64,000 nucleotides of DNA from the NCBI RefSeq assembly GCF_009708215.1, contig NZ_CP046175.1, forward strand, positions 3,658,001-3,722,000. Reading direction: 5' to 3'. Under the pieces are notes generated by a model. That model was not told the DNA's origin, searched no databases, and saw only the letters and a list, made by a program, of their open reading frames with translations. Both the position numbers and the translations under genes were made by a program. This document shows, piece by piece, positions 15,999 through 25,520 of the stretch. Position 1 is the first letter of the stretch. Each line of letters begins with the position of its first letter. The DNA is from Occultella kanbiaonis. GTDB taxonomy: Bacteria > Actinomycetota > Actinomycetes > Actinomycetales > Beutenbergiaceae.

Positions 15999-18900
15999 AT
16001 GCAGCGTTACACCTACGCGCTGCGTCGCACGCGTGCCCGGTCGGCGATCGTGGCGGTCCTGCTCCTGATGGCAGCGCTGGTCACGGCGGCGCTGGCCGGA
16101 ACGGTCACCTACCTCGACACCGCTTCCGCCGCGGCCGTCCGGACCGTGCTTGCCGACGCCGGTGGTGCCCGGTCCACCACCACGGTGCAGACGCGGCTCG
16201 ACGGCGACGGGGTCGACCAGGACGAGGCCGCCCGAGCCGTGATCGCGGCCGAACTGCCCGACGACGCCGTCATCTGGCGAACGCTGCGTACGGTCGGGGT
16301 GCCGGTCGCCTCGGGCGTCGAGGACGACGGTTCCGACAGTTCGGGTGAGGACTCCGACGGCGACCCAGCCGGCGGGTCCGACGCGACCGTCGTGCTCGGC
16401 GTCGACGAGTCGATCTCGGAGTTCGCGGACCTGACCGGGGGTGCGTGGCCGACCGGACCCACCGAGGCCGCGCTGCAGGCTGACGCCGCCGAGACCCTCG
16501 GCCTCGAGGTCGGAGACGTGATCGCCCTCGGGGTCGAGGAGGCCGAGGTCCCCCTCACCCTCGTGGGCACGTGGCGGGCCGCCGACCCGGAGCACCCGCA
16601 TTGGGTCGGCGAGGCGCTCGTGGCCGGCGGCGCCGATCCGATCACCGGCGAGTTCGGGCCCGTGATCGTCACGGCACCGGCCCTCGACCAGCTCGGTTCC
16701 GTGCCGTACGTCCGGTGGACCATCACGCCGCCACCGACCGTGACGGATGCGGACCTGCCGGAGTGGCGATCGGGCCTCGCCGGGCTCGAGCAGGCCATGA
16801 ACGACGCCGGGGTGGACGTCCGCGGACTGACGGTCGCCGCCGGGCTGGCGAGCACGCTCGACGACGCCGCCTCCGGCCTCGCGGCGGTGGACGCGGCGAC
16901 GACGATCCCGTTGGTGATCGTCGCGCTCGTCTCGCTCGTGGCCGTCTGGCAGATCGCCCGCCTCCTCGCGGCCCTGCGCGAGCGTGAGACGAGGGTGCTG
17001 CTCTCCCGGGGCGCCGCGAACGACCAGATGATCCGGATGGGTGCGGCCGAGGCAGTGCTCCTGGCCGTACCCGGCGCGGCGCTCGGCGCCGTGATCGTGT
17101 TCCTGTCCCTCGGAACGCGCGCGGGGGCCCGCCCGCTGGCGATCGTGGCCATCGCGGCAGCGGTGGCCGCGATCACGGCACTGATCCTGACCGGGGTGGG
17201 CACCGTCGCGACCCTTCGCGGTCTCCGGCCGACCTCGGAGAGCGGCCGGTCCTCGACCATCATGGCCGGCGGTGCGCTCGTGCTGGTGGTCCTGGCCGCG
17301 GGGTTCACCCTTTGGCGCTTCACGCTGAACGGTTCCCCGCTCGTGCCGGGCACGACCGTCCCGGATCCGCTCGCCGTGGTCGGCCCAGCCCTCGGGCTGC
17401 TCGCCGTGGCGCTCGTGGCGGTCGCGCTGGCCGGTCCGGTCACGGCATGGCTCGCCACCCGGGCCGCACGCGGCCGGCCCTACTCCCCCACGATGCCGTT
17501 GCGTCAGACGGCCCGGCGGATCTCCCTGAACGCGGTCCCGGTGATCCTCGTGGTGCTCGCCACCGCGATCACCACTCTCGCGGCCGGGTACGCGGGCACC
17601 TGGACGCAACTGCGGACGATGTCCGCCCAGGTGAGCAACGGCGCGGACGTCCGGGTGGTGTACGGCTCGCGGGTATCCGGCGAGATGCCGCGCGGCGTGA
17701 CCGACTACCTGGACGTGCCCGGGGCCGCCGGAGTCACCGGGGTGCTGCAGACCTCGATGCGCCAGGAGGAACTCGATGGGCAGCTGACCGTCATGCCGGC
17801 CACGGATCTGGGCATCGGATCGGCACCGAGCACGGTTGTGGATCCGGCCGCCGTGGCGGACCTCCTCGGCGCCGACCCCGACACCCTGAGCGGGCCGGAG
17901 CTACCCGAGGGCACCACCGAGCTGACCCTGACCACCACGGTGGCGGCCCACTCCAGCGACATCAGCGACGGACCCAACCGACAGGTGGTGTTCGCCCTCT
18001 GGCTGTTCAACGGCATCGAGCTCGTGCGCCTGGAGTCCGACACCACGGTCGCGCGTGCCGAGGGGACCTTCAACTTCGACGAGGCCTCCCAGAGCGCGCA
18101 GATCGTCGAGGTTCCCGGACAGGGTGAACCGGTGACCGCCACCACGACGCTGGCCGTCTCACCGGGCACCTGGCGCATGGTCGCCGTCGACGCCGTCATC
18201 GAGTCCGGATGGGCGCCGACCGACTACGACATCTCCGTGGACTCGCTCACTGCGGACGGGGCCGACGTGCTCGCCGGCGTCGGCGCGGACTGGACCCCGA
18301 ACATCCTCCCCCTGGCCGATCCGACGTCGACGATCAGCCCCGGCGACGACGGCGTCCTGTCCGCGTCGGTACTGAGCATCGGACCGGAGATCGGCTACGC
18401 CGGGCGCACGCACCGCGCCGAGCCGGTCCGGTTCATGCCGACGTCCACCGATCGACCCACCCTTCCGGTCGTCACCACGGGCGCCTGGGACGGTCTGATC
18501 CTGCCCGGCGGCACCGACGTGCTGGTGAACGGCGTCACCGTGCGAATGGAGGCCGTCGGGACTGTCGCCGTGGTGCCCGGCAACCCGGACCCGGCCGCGG
18601 CCCTCGCGGATCTGCCCACCTTCACGGACCTGATGCTGCGCTCCACTGAGAACGTCCCGGCGATCACCGAGATCTGGATCGACGCCGAGCCCGGTGCCGC
18701 CGGCGAGGTCGCGACGGCGGCCGGCGCGGTCGCCGACCCACGCGCCGAGGTGCAGCTGGGCTCGGACGGCTCCGCCGACCCGATCGCCGCGCCCGCGCGC
18801 ACCGTGTATTGGGTGGCCGCCGTCTGTGCGCTGCTGCTGGCCATCCCGGCGGTTGCCGCGGTCGCGCTGACCCAGGCCGCGGCCCGGCGGGGTGAGGTGG

Positions 18901-19220
18901 TCGTGCTGCGCGCCGTCGGTGTCGGTTCGGGTCAGCAGGCCAGGTCCCGGCGTCAGGAACTGCTGGGCCTCGAGCTCGGCGCGGTCCTGGCGGGGATCGT
19001 GGCGGGGGCCGGTGTGTCGTGGCTCGTCATGGTGGACCTGGTCCGCTCGACCACCCCGCAGATCTCCGAGGCCGTGCCGCTCGGGCTGCGTTTCGATCTA
19101 CCGGTCGGACTGGCCCTGCTCGGGGTGATCGTCGCGACCGTGGCCGGCGTCGCGTTCTGGTACGGCCGCCGCGTGCGCGCCCAGGCCGTCGACACGACCT
19201 GGCGGGAGGAGATCCGATGA
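15999..19220 (+). CDS. FtsX-like ABC transporter permease (large subunit)
   Basis: A 1,073-residue membrane protein. One N-terminal helix (about 15-38) is followed by a large extracytoplasmic region (40-295), a group of helices (about 300-540), a second large extracytoplasmic region (545-925) and three C-terminal helices near 935, 994 and 1036. This is the duplicated MacB/FtsX-type layout used for lipoprotein, lipid or peptide extrusion and mechanotransmission. ATG preceded by AGGGG. It opens a four-gene unit joined by 4-bp stop/start overlaps. Substrate unknown; no lipobox or signal cleavage site is seen. Confidence 0.9.
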   Translation: MQRYTYALRRTRARSAIVAVLLLMAALVTAALAGTVTYLDTASAAAVRTVLADAGGARSTTTVQTRLDGDGVDQDEAARAVIAAELPDDAVIWRTLRTVGVPVASGVEDDGSDSSGEDSDGDPAGGSDATVVLGVDESISEFADLTGGAWPTGPTEAALQADAAETLGLEVGDVIALGVEEAEVPLTLVGTWRAADPEHPHWVGEALVAGGADPITGEFGPVIVTAPALDQLGSVPYVRWTITPPPTVTDADLPEWRSGLAGLEQAMNDAGVDVRGLTVAAGLASTLDDAASGLAAVDAATTIPLVIVALVSLVAVWQIARLLAALRERETRVLLSRGAANDQMIRMGAAEAVLLAVPGAALGAVIVFLSLGTRAGARPLAIVAIAAAVAAITALILTGVGTVATLRGLRPTSESGRSSTIMAGGALVLVVLAAGFTLWRFTLNGSPLVPGTTVPDPLAVVGPALGLLAVALVAVALAGPVTAWLATRAARGRPYSPTMPLRQTARRISLNAVPVILVVLATAITTLAAGYAGTWTQLRTMSAQVSNGADVRVVYGSRVSGEMPRGVTDYLDVPGAAGVTGVLQTSMRQEELDGQLTVMPATDLGIGSAPSTVVDPAAVADLLGADPDTLSGPELPEGTTELTLTTTVAAHSSDISDGPNRQVVFALWLFNGIELVRLESDTTVARAEGTFNFDEASQSAQIVEVPGQGEPVTATTTLAVSPGTWRMVAVDAVIESGWAPTDYDISVDSLTADGADVLAGVGADWTPNILPLADPTSTISPGDDGVLSASVLSIGPEIGYAGRTHRAEPVRFMPTSTDRPTLPVVTTGAWDGLILPGGTDVLVNGVTVRMEAVGTVAVVPGNPDPAAALADLPTFTDLMLRSTENVPAITEIWIDAEPGAAGEVATAAGAVADPRAEVQLGSDGSADPIAAPARTVYWVAAVCALLLAIPAVAAVALTQAAARRGEVVVLRAVGVGSGQQARSRRQELLGLELGAVLAGIVAGAGVSWLVMVDLVRSTTPQISEAVPLGLRFDLPVGLALLGVIVATVAGVAFWYGRRVRAQAVDTTWREEIR

Positions 19221-21943
19221 GGTCCTCCCTGATGCGCCGCCAGGCGGCCAGTTCCCCCGGGGCGTCGATCGCGCTCGCGCTGATCGTGCTGATCGCGGCC
19301 GGCCTGTTCACGGCGTGGCCGCGCCTGCAGCAGTCCACGTTCAACGACGAGATCAACTACCAGATCGAGCAGACCCCGGCACCGGTGCGGGCTCTGACCG
19401 CCGGCTACGGCGGCTGGTTCCTCGATCCGGATCCCGACGCGTGGTCCCGGCTCGATGCGTCCCTCGCCGACGCCGTGGCGGACGGCGGTGCTGCGCTCGC
19501 CGCGAGCGCGGGCGCCCCGCGCTACTCGGTCACCTCGGACGAGCCGATCCTGCCGACCCTGCCGAACGGGTTGCCCTCGGACCTGGCCGATGCGGGTCTG
19601 CGGCTGCGGATCGATCCCGGCATCGCCGACCACCTCCGGATGGTCGAGGGGGATCTCCCCGCCCCGTCGCCGGTGGACGACCTTTTCAACGAGGTGCAGA
19701 ACCAGGAGGAGTGGGACGCGCTCCTGACGGGTGGCTTCCCGGCCACGGACATCATCCTCTCGGTCGAGACGGCGGAGCGGCTCGGACTGGCTGTCGGGGA
19801 CATCGTGGTCCTGCCACGTGGCTTCAGTGGAGGCGCGGAGATCCCGCTGCGGTTGAGCGGGGTCTTCGAGCCGGCGGATCCGGCAGACCCCCAGTGGCAG
19901 TTCCAGCTGAACACGGTGCGCCCGCTGATCATCGACGACCCCAACACCGGCCTGCATCTCACCGCGACCGGATACGTGAGTCCGGAGACGGTGGCGTGGC
20001 TGACCAATACCGGCCTGGCGACGATGAGTGCCGAGTTCTGGATCCCTATCGAACCGACCACGACGGACACCCCCGCGCTGATCGCCGACCTGCGCTCCTT
20101 CACCGGCACGCCGCAGGACCTCGACTACTCCAGCCACAGCCCGCCCGTCGAGGTCCGGTTCGACAGCGGCCTGACCGACGTGCTCTCGGGCGCAACGGCC
20201 CGCTGGCAGGGCACCGCCGCGGTGCTGACGATGGTCGCCGCCGGGCCGGCCGGCGTCACCTTCGCGATCCTCGCGCTCGGCGCTCGGCTCGCCGTCTCCC
20301 GCCGTCGGACCACGCTGGCCCTGGTCAGCGCGCGCGGCGGCTCCGGCGCCCAGGTCCGCGGCATGCTCGGCCTCGAGGGCCTCGTGCTCGGCCTGCCCGC
20401 GGCGGCGCTCGGCGCAGCGGTCGCAACCGTCGCGGTGCCCAGTCCGCAGCCGGGCTGGACCGACTACCTGCTACCTGCCGCCGCCGGGCTCGCCCCGGCC
20501 GTGTTCCTGGCCGCGGCGCCGGTGCCGAGCCTGCGCGCGTCCCGGCCGGATCTGAGTGCCCGGTCCACGAGCCGGTGGCGGTGGGTCGTCGAGGTCGTGG
20601 TGCTCGCCCTGGCGGCAGCAGCGCTCTACCTGATGCTCCAACGCGGGATCGGGGACGCGACGGTGGCGGCGGACCCGATCGCCACGGCCACCCCGTTGCT
20701 GATGGCCCTGGCCGCCTGTGTGATCGCGCTGCGGCTGTACCCGGTCCCACTCAGGATGGTGCATGCCCTGACCCGGTCCCGGCGGCGCCTCGGCGGCTTC
20801 CTCGGGTCCGCCCGCGCGATCCGCGAGGGTTCCGCCGGTGTGGTGCCGATGCTCGCCCTGATCGTTGGAATCTCGATCGCGGTGTTCTCCACCACGATGA
20901 TCACCACGCTGCGTTCGGGGACGGACAGCGGCGCGCTGGCGGACGCGGGTGCGGACATCCGGATGTCCGGCCCGGTCTACTCCGAGGAACTGATCGCACG
21001 GATCGCCGCCACCGACGGTGTGACGGACGTCGCGGCGGTCACCACGATCCCGAACACGCCGCTCAGCGAGGACGGCACGATCCGTCGACTCGACCTGTAC
21101 GCCGTCGACTCCGACGCCCTGGCCCGGGTCCAGGAGGATGTCCCCGGCGCGCTGGACGTCTCCGAGCTGGCCACGCCCGACGGCGACACACTGCCGATCG
21201 TGGTGTCCACCGGACACGAGGTGGAGACCGACGTACCCCTCGAACTCGTCTTCTCGGACGCGGTCCCGGTGAGCGTCGTGGGGCAGGCGGAGGCCGCATC
21301 GGGGGTGGCGGAGGGCAGGTCCTGGGCGATCGTGGACCTCGACCTGCTCCGCGAGGCCACCGGGCAGAACCTGTCCCCCCGGCTGCTGCTGGTGGACGTC
21401 GCCGACGACGCGGACCCCGCGCTCGTCGCCGAGACGCTGCACGACGTCGTCGGCGGCGAGGGCCAGGTCACCTCGCCGGCGCAGAATGCGGCCGACGTCT
21501 TCGCCTCGCCCAGCGCCAGTTCGATGATCCGCGGCTTCGTGATCGCGCTCGTGGTCTCGGTGCTGCTGAGCATCGTCGCGCTCGTGATGACCCTGGTGCT
21601 CGCGGCACCGGCGCGGGGCCGGCTGATGGCCGTGCTGCGCACCCTCGGGGTGGGTCCGGGGCTGACCCGGAGCCTGGTCGCGTGGGAGACGGCGCCGCTG
21701 ACGGTGGTGGCCATCGTGGTCGGCACCGCCCTCGGGCTTGTCCTGCCCCAGCTCGTGGGCGCCACGGTCGATCTGCGACCCTTCACGGGGGACGACGCCC
21801 AGCCGCCGATCATCTATGACCCCCTGCTCCTGGTCGGGGTGATCGCCGGCGTCGTGGCGATCCTGGCCGGTTGCGTCGTACTCGCCAGCGGGATCGCCCG
21901 CCGGCTGTCCTTGTCCGTGCTGCGGATCGGAGATGCCCAATGA
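19217..21943 (+). CDS. FtsX-like ABC transporter permease (second subunit)
   Basis: A 908-residue permease starting MRSSLMRRQAASSPGASIAL with an N-terminal helix (about 14-36). Extracytoplasmic domain to about 325, helices from about 331 to 540, a second soluble domain (roughly 590-765), and C-terminal helices near 770, 830 and 867. It resembles the gene before it in layout but is shorter, so the two probably form an asymmetric permease pair. The start ATG overlaps the previous stop (ATGA); the next gene overlaps in the same way, pointing to tightly balanced translation of a single complex. Confidence 0.9.
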   Translation: MRSSLMRRQAASSPGASIALALIVLIAAGLFTAWPRLQQSTFNDEINYQIEQTPAPVRALTAGYGGWFLDPDPDAWSRLDASLADAVADGGAALAASAGAPRYSVTSDEPILPTLPNGLPSDLADAGLRLRIDPGIADHLRMVEGDLPAPSPVDDLFNEVQNQEEWDALLTGGFPATDIILSVETAERLGLAVGDIVVLPRGFSGGAEIPLRLSGVFEPADPADPQWQFQLNTVRPLIIDDPNTGLHLTATGYVSPETVAWLTNTGLATMSAEFWIPIEPTTTDTPALIADLRSFTGTPQDLDYSSHSPPVEVRFDSGLTDVLSGATARWQGTAAVLTMVAAGPAGVTFAILALGARLAVSRRRTTLALVSARGGSGAQVRGMLGLEGLVLGLPAAALGAAVATVAVPSPQPGWTDYLLPAAAGLAPAVFLAAAPVPSLRASRPDLSARSTSRWRWVVEVVVLALAAAALYLMLQRGIGDATVAADPIATATPLLMALAACVIALRLYPVPLRMVHALTRSRRRLGGFLGSARAIREGSAGVVPMLALIVGISIAVFSTTMITTLRSGTDSGALADAGADIRMSGPVYSEELIARIAATDGVTDVAAVTTIPNTPLSEDGTIRRLDLYAVDSDALARVQEDVPGALDVSELATPDGDTLPIVVSTGHEVETDVPLELVFSDAVPVSVVGQAEAASGVAEGRSWAIVDLDLLREATGQNLSPRLLLVDVADDADPALVAETLHDVVGGEGQVTSPAQNAADVFASPSASSMIRGFVIALVVSVLLSIVALVMTLVLAAPARGRLMAVLRTLGVGPGLTRSLVAWETAPLTVVAIVVGTALGLVLPQLVGATVDLRPFTGDDAQPPIIYDPLLLVGVIAGVVAILAGCVVLASGIARRLSLSVLRIGDAQ

Positions 21944-22965
21944 CCACCACCGACACGACGACGCCCGCCGCCGACGCGCCACCACGCGGCGGCGAGATCA
22001 TCTGCGAGGACGTGGTGCGGATCTTCTCCGCCGACGGCATCGAGGTGCAGGCGCTGCAGGGCCTCAACCTGCACGTCGCGGCCGGGGACCTGGTCGCGAT
22101 CGTTGGCGCCTCCGGCTCCGGCAAGTCCACCCTGCTCACCATCCTGTCCGGCCTGGACACGCCAACGGCCGGGAAGGCGAGCGTGGCCGGCACCGACCTA
22201 CTCACGATGCGTGGCCGCGCCCGGGTGAACTACCAGCGGCACACCGTCGGGTTCGTCTGGCAGCAGACCTCCCGCAACCTGTTGCCCTACCTCACCGCCC
22301 TCGAGAACGTGTGCCTGCCGATGTCACTGGCCGGCAAGGTCTCGGTCCCTCACGCCGAGCAGCTCCTCCAGCTGCTCGGCGTGGAGCACTGCCGCGACCG
22401 GAAGCCCACCGAGATGTCCGGCGGCGAGCAGCAACGCGTCGCGATCGCCGTCGCCGTGGCGAACTCGCCACAGGTGCTCCTCGCCGACGAGCCGACCGGT
22501 GAGCTCGACGAGGCGACCAGCGTCGAGGTCCTCGAGATGATGCGGGCGGTGAACGCCGAGCTCGGCGTGACCGTCCTGATCGTGACGCACGACCCGACGG
22601 TCTCCGAGCACGTGCGGCGCACCGTACAGATCCGGGACGGGCGCACCTCCACCGAGGTGCTGCGCCGCCGGGAGACCGACGAGCACGGTCAGGAACAGCA
22701 CATCGCCGAGGAGTTCGCGGTGCTGGACAAGGTGGGCCGGATGCAGTTGCCACACGACTTCGTCGGCGCCCTCGAACTGAAGGACCGGGTGCGCCTGGCC
22801 CTGGAGCCGGACCACGTCGGCGTCTGGCGCGACGCCACGAACGACCCGAAGCCCGCGCCGGAAGGCGACCCCCCGCCGTCGGGCGCTTCGTTCGACCAGG
22901 CCGGCCCGAGCGGCACCGATGGCACCGGACCGACCCAGCAGCCCGCCGGTGAGGAGACCCGATGA
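21940..22965 (+). CDS. ABC transporter ATP-binding protein with C-terminal extension
   Basis: A 341-residue MacB/LolD-class ATPase. Walker A is GASGSGKST near residue 55, the signature MSGGEQQRVAIAVAVAN, Walker B VLLADEPTGELDE and the H-loop VTHDP. About 90 residues follow the ATPase core, including a Pro/Gly-rich acidic tail (GDPPPSGASFDQAGPSG), which is longer than usual for this class. Overlaps its neighbours by 4 bp on both sides. With the second ATPase it presumably forms a heterodimer driving the two FtsX-type permeases. Confidence 0.93.
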   Translation: MTTTDTTTPAADAPPRGGEIICEDVVRIFSADGIEVQALQGLNLHVAAGDLVAIVGASGSGKSTLLTILSGLDTPTAGKASVAGTDLLTMRGRARVNYQRHTVGFVWQQTSRNLLPYLTALENVCLPMSLAGKVSVPHAEQLLQLLGVEHCRDRKPTEMSGGEQQRVAIAVAVANSPQVLLADEPTGELDEATSVEVLEMMRAVNAELGVTVLIVTHDPTVSEHVRRTVQIRDGRTSTEVLRRRETDEHGQEQHIAEEFAVLDKVGRMQLPHDFVGALELKDRVRLALEPDHVGVWRDATNDPKPAPEGDPPPSGASFDQAGPSGTDGTGPTQQPAGEETR

Positions 22966-23678
22966 GCACCGCGACCGCCGCGCTCACCGCGAGAGGGATC
23001 AGCCGCGTCTACCCGAGCCCGTCCGGGGAGGTGCAGGCGCTGGAGGACGTCAGCCTCGACCTGCACCCCGGCGAGCTGCTCGTGGTCCGCGGGCCCTCGG
23101 GCTCGGGCAAGACGACTCTGCTGAACATCCTCGGTGGCCTGGACGCCCCGACGTCGGGCACCGTGCACCTCGGGACGCGGGAGCTGACCGCCATGCCGGA
23201 GACGCAGGCCCTCGACGTGCGCCGCCGGGAACTGTCCTACATCTTCCAGTCCTTCGGGCTGATCCCGGTGCTGTCCGCGGCGGAGAACGTCGAGGTGCCG
23301 CTGCGGTTGCTCGAGACCGAACCGGCCGAGCGGGACGAGCGGGTCGCCGCCACGCTGGAGCTCGTGGGGCTCGGCGCGCACGCGAACCAGCGCCCGTACG
23401 AGCTCTCCGGTGGGCAGCAGCAGCGCGTCGGCATCGCCCGGGCGCTGGTGACGGAGCCGAAGATCCTGATCGCGGACGAACCGACCGGTCAGCTCGACTC
23501 CGGCACCGCCGCGACCATCATGGAGCTCCTCTCCGAACTCACCCACGCCCGCGGCCTGGCCGCCGTGGTCTCCACGCACGACCCGCTGCTGATGGCGCGG
23601 GCGGACCGGGTCGTCGAGCTGCACGACGGCGCCCTGCGCCGGCACGGGCGGCACGCCTCGGACGCTGCGGCCGACTGA
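22962..23678 (+). CDS. ABC transporter ATP-binding protein (LolD/MacB class)
   Basis: A 238-residue ATPase of standard size. Walker A GPSGSGKTT, Q-loop in YIFQSFGLIPVLSA, signature LSGGQQQRVGIARAL, Walker B ILIADEPTGQLDS, H-loop STHDP. Last gene of the two-permease/two-ATPase unit and overlapping the previous stop. Both ATPases keep complete catalytic motifs, so neither appears degenerate. Confidence 0.94.
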   Translation: MSTATAALTARGISRVYPSPSGEVQALEDVSLDLHPGELLVVRGPSGSGKTTLLNILGGLDAPTSGTVHLGTRELTAMPETQALDVRRRELSYIFQSFGLIPVLSAAENVEVPLRLLETEPAERDERVAATLELVGLGAHANQRPYELSGGQQQRVGIARALVTEPKILIADEPTGQLDSGTAATIMELLSELTHARGLAAVVSTHDPLLMARADRVVELHDGALRRHGRHASDAAAD

Positions 23679-23703
23679 CGCAGCCCCGGCGTACCGTGTT
23701 CGG

Positions 23704-24096
23704 GTGCCCACCACCCTGACCATCTCCGCGGTCTGCTTCACCACCGACGGCCACCTGCTCACCGTCCGCAAGCGCGGCACCTCCCGCTTCATGCTCCCGG
23801 GCGGAAAGCTCGACGACGGCGAGTCACCCGCGCAGGCGGCCGTGCGGGAGGTGGCCGAGGAGTTGGGCATCGAGCTCGACGAGGCGGACCTGGTGCCGCT
23901 CGGGACGTTCCGCGAGGAGGCCGCGAACGAGCCGGACACCCACGTGGACGCGACCATCTACACGGCCGAGCTGTCCGGGACACCCGACGCAGCGCGCGAG
24001 ATCGCGGAACTGCGCTGGACACCGATCGAGACGTCGCCCGCGGACCTGGCGCCGCTGCTGGCCCGGCACGTGCTGCCCGCGCTACGCACCCGCTGA
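23704..24096 (+). CDS. NUDIX hydrolase
   Basis: A 130-residue single-domain protein. The Nudix box is GGKLDDGESPAQAAVREVAEELGI, matching Gx5Ex7REUxEExGU with all catalytic glutamates. It hydrolyses nucleoside-diphosphate-linked compounds; the small size and VRKRG N-terminal strand recall MutT/ADP-ribose-type enzymes. GTG start with TACCGT (23692-23697) 6 nt upstream and no Shine-Dalgarno sequence. It ends 15 bp inside the convergent gene at 24082. Confidence 0.93.
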   Translation: MPTTLTISAVCFTTDGHLLTVRKRGTSRFMLPGGKLDDGESPAQAAVREVAEELGIELDEADLVPLGTFREEAANEPDTHVDATIYTAELSGTPDAAREIAELRWTPIETSPADLAPLLARHVLPALRTR

Positions 24097-24525
24097 ACGG
24101 CGCAGCAGCGCCCGGAACTCGGCGTCGTCGGCGTCCACGGGCTCATCATCGCCGTCGGTCGCGACGAAGAACGCCAGGAACGTGCTCGCCGGCCCGGCGT
24201 CGGTGAGCAGCTCGCGCCAGGACCACAGGTTCGGGTGGTCCACGTGCGTGGCCGCCTCCGCCGGGGCGAGCAGCACGGCCGCGGCGGCCAGCTGTTCCCG
24301 GGTCAGCGGGTACGTGCCGGTGCGGTCGGTGTAGCCGCACACCGAGGCCAGCACCACCGCGGGCAGCCGGTGCGAGCTCCCGGCGGCGTTCACCGCCCCG
24401 AACGTCAGCGTCCCGGAGTCCACCCGCGCGATCCCGTAGGACGCCGGAGCCACGAACCCCGGGATGGTGGCGGCGAGATCGTGGCGCGCCGCGGCCAGTT
24501 CGGAGTCCGTGCGCCACGCCTGCAT
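24082..24525 (-). CDS. Hypothetical protein, about 147 residues
   Basis: Starts MQAWRTDSELAAARHDLAAT, chosen over an ATG 23 codons upstream because GGGAG lies 6 nt before it. The sequence contains GIARVDSGTLTFGAVNAAGS, VCGYTDRTGTYPLTREQLAA and WSWRELLTDAGPAST, an alpha/beta composition without membrane segments or recognised motif. Function unknown. Converges with and slightly overlaps the NUDIX gene. Confidence 0.75.
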   Translation of the reverse strand: MQAWRTDSELAAARHDLAATIPGFVAPASYGIARVDSGTLTFGAVNAAGSSHRLPAVVLASVCGYTDRTGTYPLTREQLAAAAVLLAPAEAATHVDHPNLWSWRELLTDAGPASTFLAFFVATDGDDEPVDADDAEFRALLRRSAGA

Positions 24526-24632
24526 GTAGGGCTCCCGTTCACGCCGAGCCGGATGGGACGTCACGATTATGTACGGCGCGACCACGCCGGTCATCTACGT
24601 CCCAGGTGCCGGGATCGGCCTGCCCGGGGTGG

Positions 24633-25463
24633 TCAGGCCGCCACGGTCAGGTCCACCACCACGGGGAAGTGGTCACTCGGGACCACCTCCGCGGCTGGCC
24701 GGAGGGTCTCGTGGGCGTGCACGGTGATGCCGTCCCGGACGAACACGTGGTCGATCCGGGCGTCCGCGTCCGCCCACGCCGAATCGGGGGTCCAGTCGTG
24801 GAACGTGCCCGCCGGCCCGGCGGGCCGGGTCCGGGAGGTGGCGTGGGCCTCCTGCCAGCCCGCCCGCCGGGTGTCGGTCAGCGTCGGGGAGCCGGGACCG
24901 GCGTTGAAGTCGCCGAGCAGGACCTGGGCCTGGCCAGGTGCTCGGGCCGCGGTCTTCGCCCGATGGTGCACGACGGCGAGCTGGCGCCCCCGGAGCGTCT
25001 CGTCCAGGTGGTCGAGGTGGACGTTCCAGACGCGTAGTCCGCGACCGGATGCCGGCGCGTCGTGTGGCCGCACGTGCGCCCAGGTGCAGATCCGGGGCAG
25101 CGCACCGGCGGTGTACCTGCTCGGCACCTCGGGCGTGGCCGAGAGCCAGAACGTGCCCGCGTCCAGGACGGTCAGGTCCGAACGGACCAGCAGCGGGACG
25201 GCCTCCCCGGCTCGTGCGCCGTCGTCACGACCCACGCCCAGCACGGTGTAGCCGGGCAGATCCGCGGCCAGGTCGTCCCGCTGCCCGGCGAGCACCTCCT
25301 GCAGGGCGACCACAGCGGCGCCCGAGTCCCTGATCACCCCGGCGACGGCGGCGCGGCGCCCCGCCCATGCGGCCCGCGGATCGGCCACGTCGTCGAACTT
25401 GATGTTGAAGGTCATGATCCGCAGCGGGGCCGCCGCAGCGGCGGACGCAGGTTCGTCGAGCAT
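24633..25463 (-). CDS. Endonuclease/exonuclease/phosphatase family protein
   Basis: A 276-residue EEP-fold phosphoesterase. The motifs are in order: MTFNIKFDD (Asn), ALQEV (metal-binding Glu), WNVHLDH, LLGDFNAGPGS (Asp/Asn), and the C-terminal RIDHVFVRDG and PSDHFPVVVDL (catalytic Asp-His). The fold covers nucleases and lipid or inositol phosphatases; the lack of a secretion signal fits a cytoplasmic enzyme. Start ATG has TACGCT 7 nt upstream (leaderless). It is divergent from ligB across about 57 bp, so a DNA-repair association is possible but not shown. Confidence 0.93.
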   Translation of the reverse strand: MLDEPASAAAAAPLRIMTFNIKFDDVADPRAAWAGRRAAVAGVIRDSGAAVVALQEVLAGQRDDLAADLPGYTVLGVGRDDGARAGEAVPLLVRSDLTVLDAGTFWLSATPEVPSRYTAGALPRICTWAHVRPHDAPASGRGLRVWNVHLDHLDETLRGRQLAVVHHRAKTAARAPGQAQVLLGDFNAGPGSPTLTDTRRAGWQEAHATSRTRPAGPAGTFHDWTPDSAWADADARIDHVFVRDGITVHAHETLRPAAEVVPSDHFPVVVDLTVAA

Positions 25464-25520
25464 GGGCACGAGCGTAGGCGCACGCCCGCGGTTGTCGGTG
25501 GCAGGCGCCACAATGGGGCG

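Noticed and set aside
15975-17609. 544-residue minus-strand frame opposite the first FtsX-type permease
   Set aside because: Hydrophilic Arg/Gly/His-rich shadow of a membrane protein gene; no start signal or motif.
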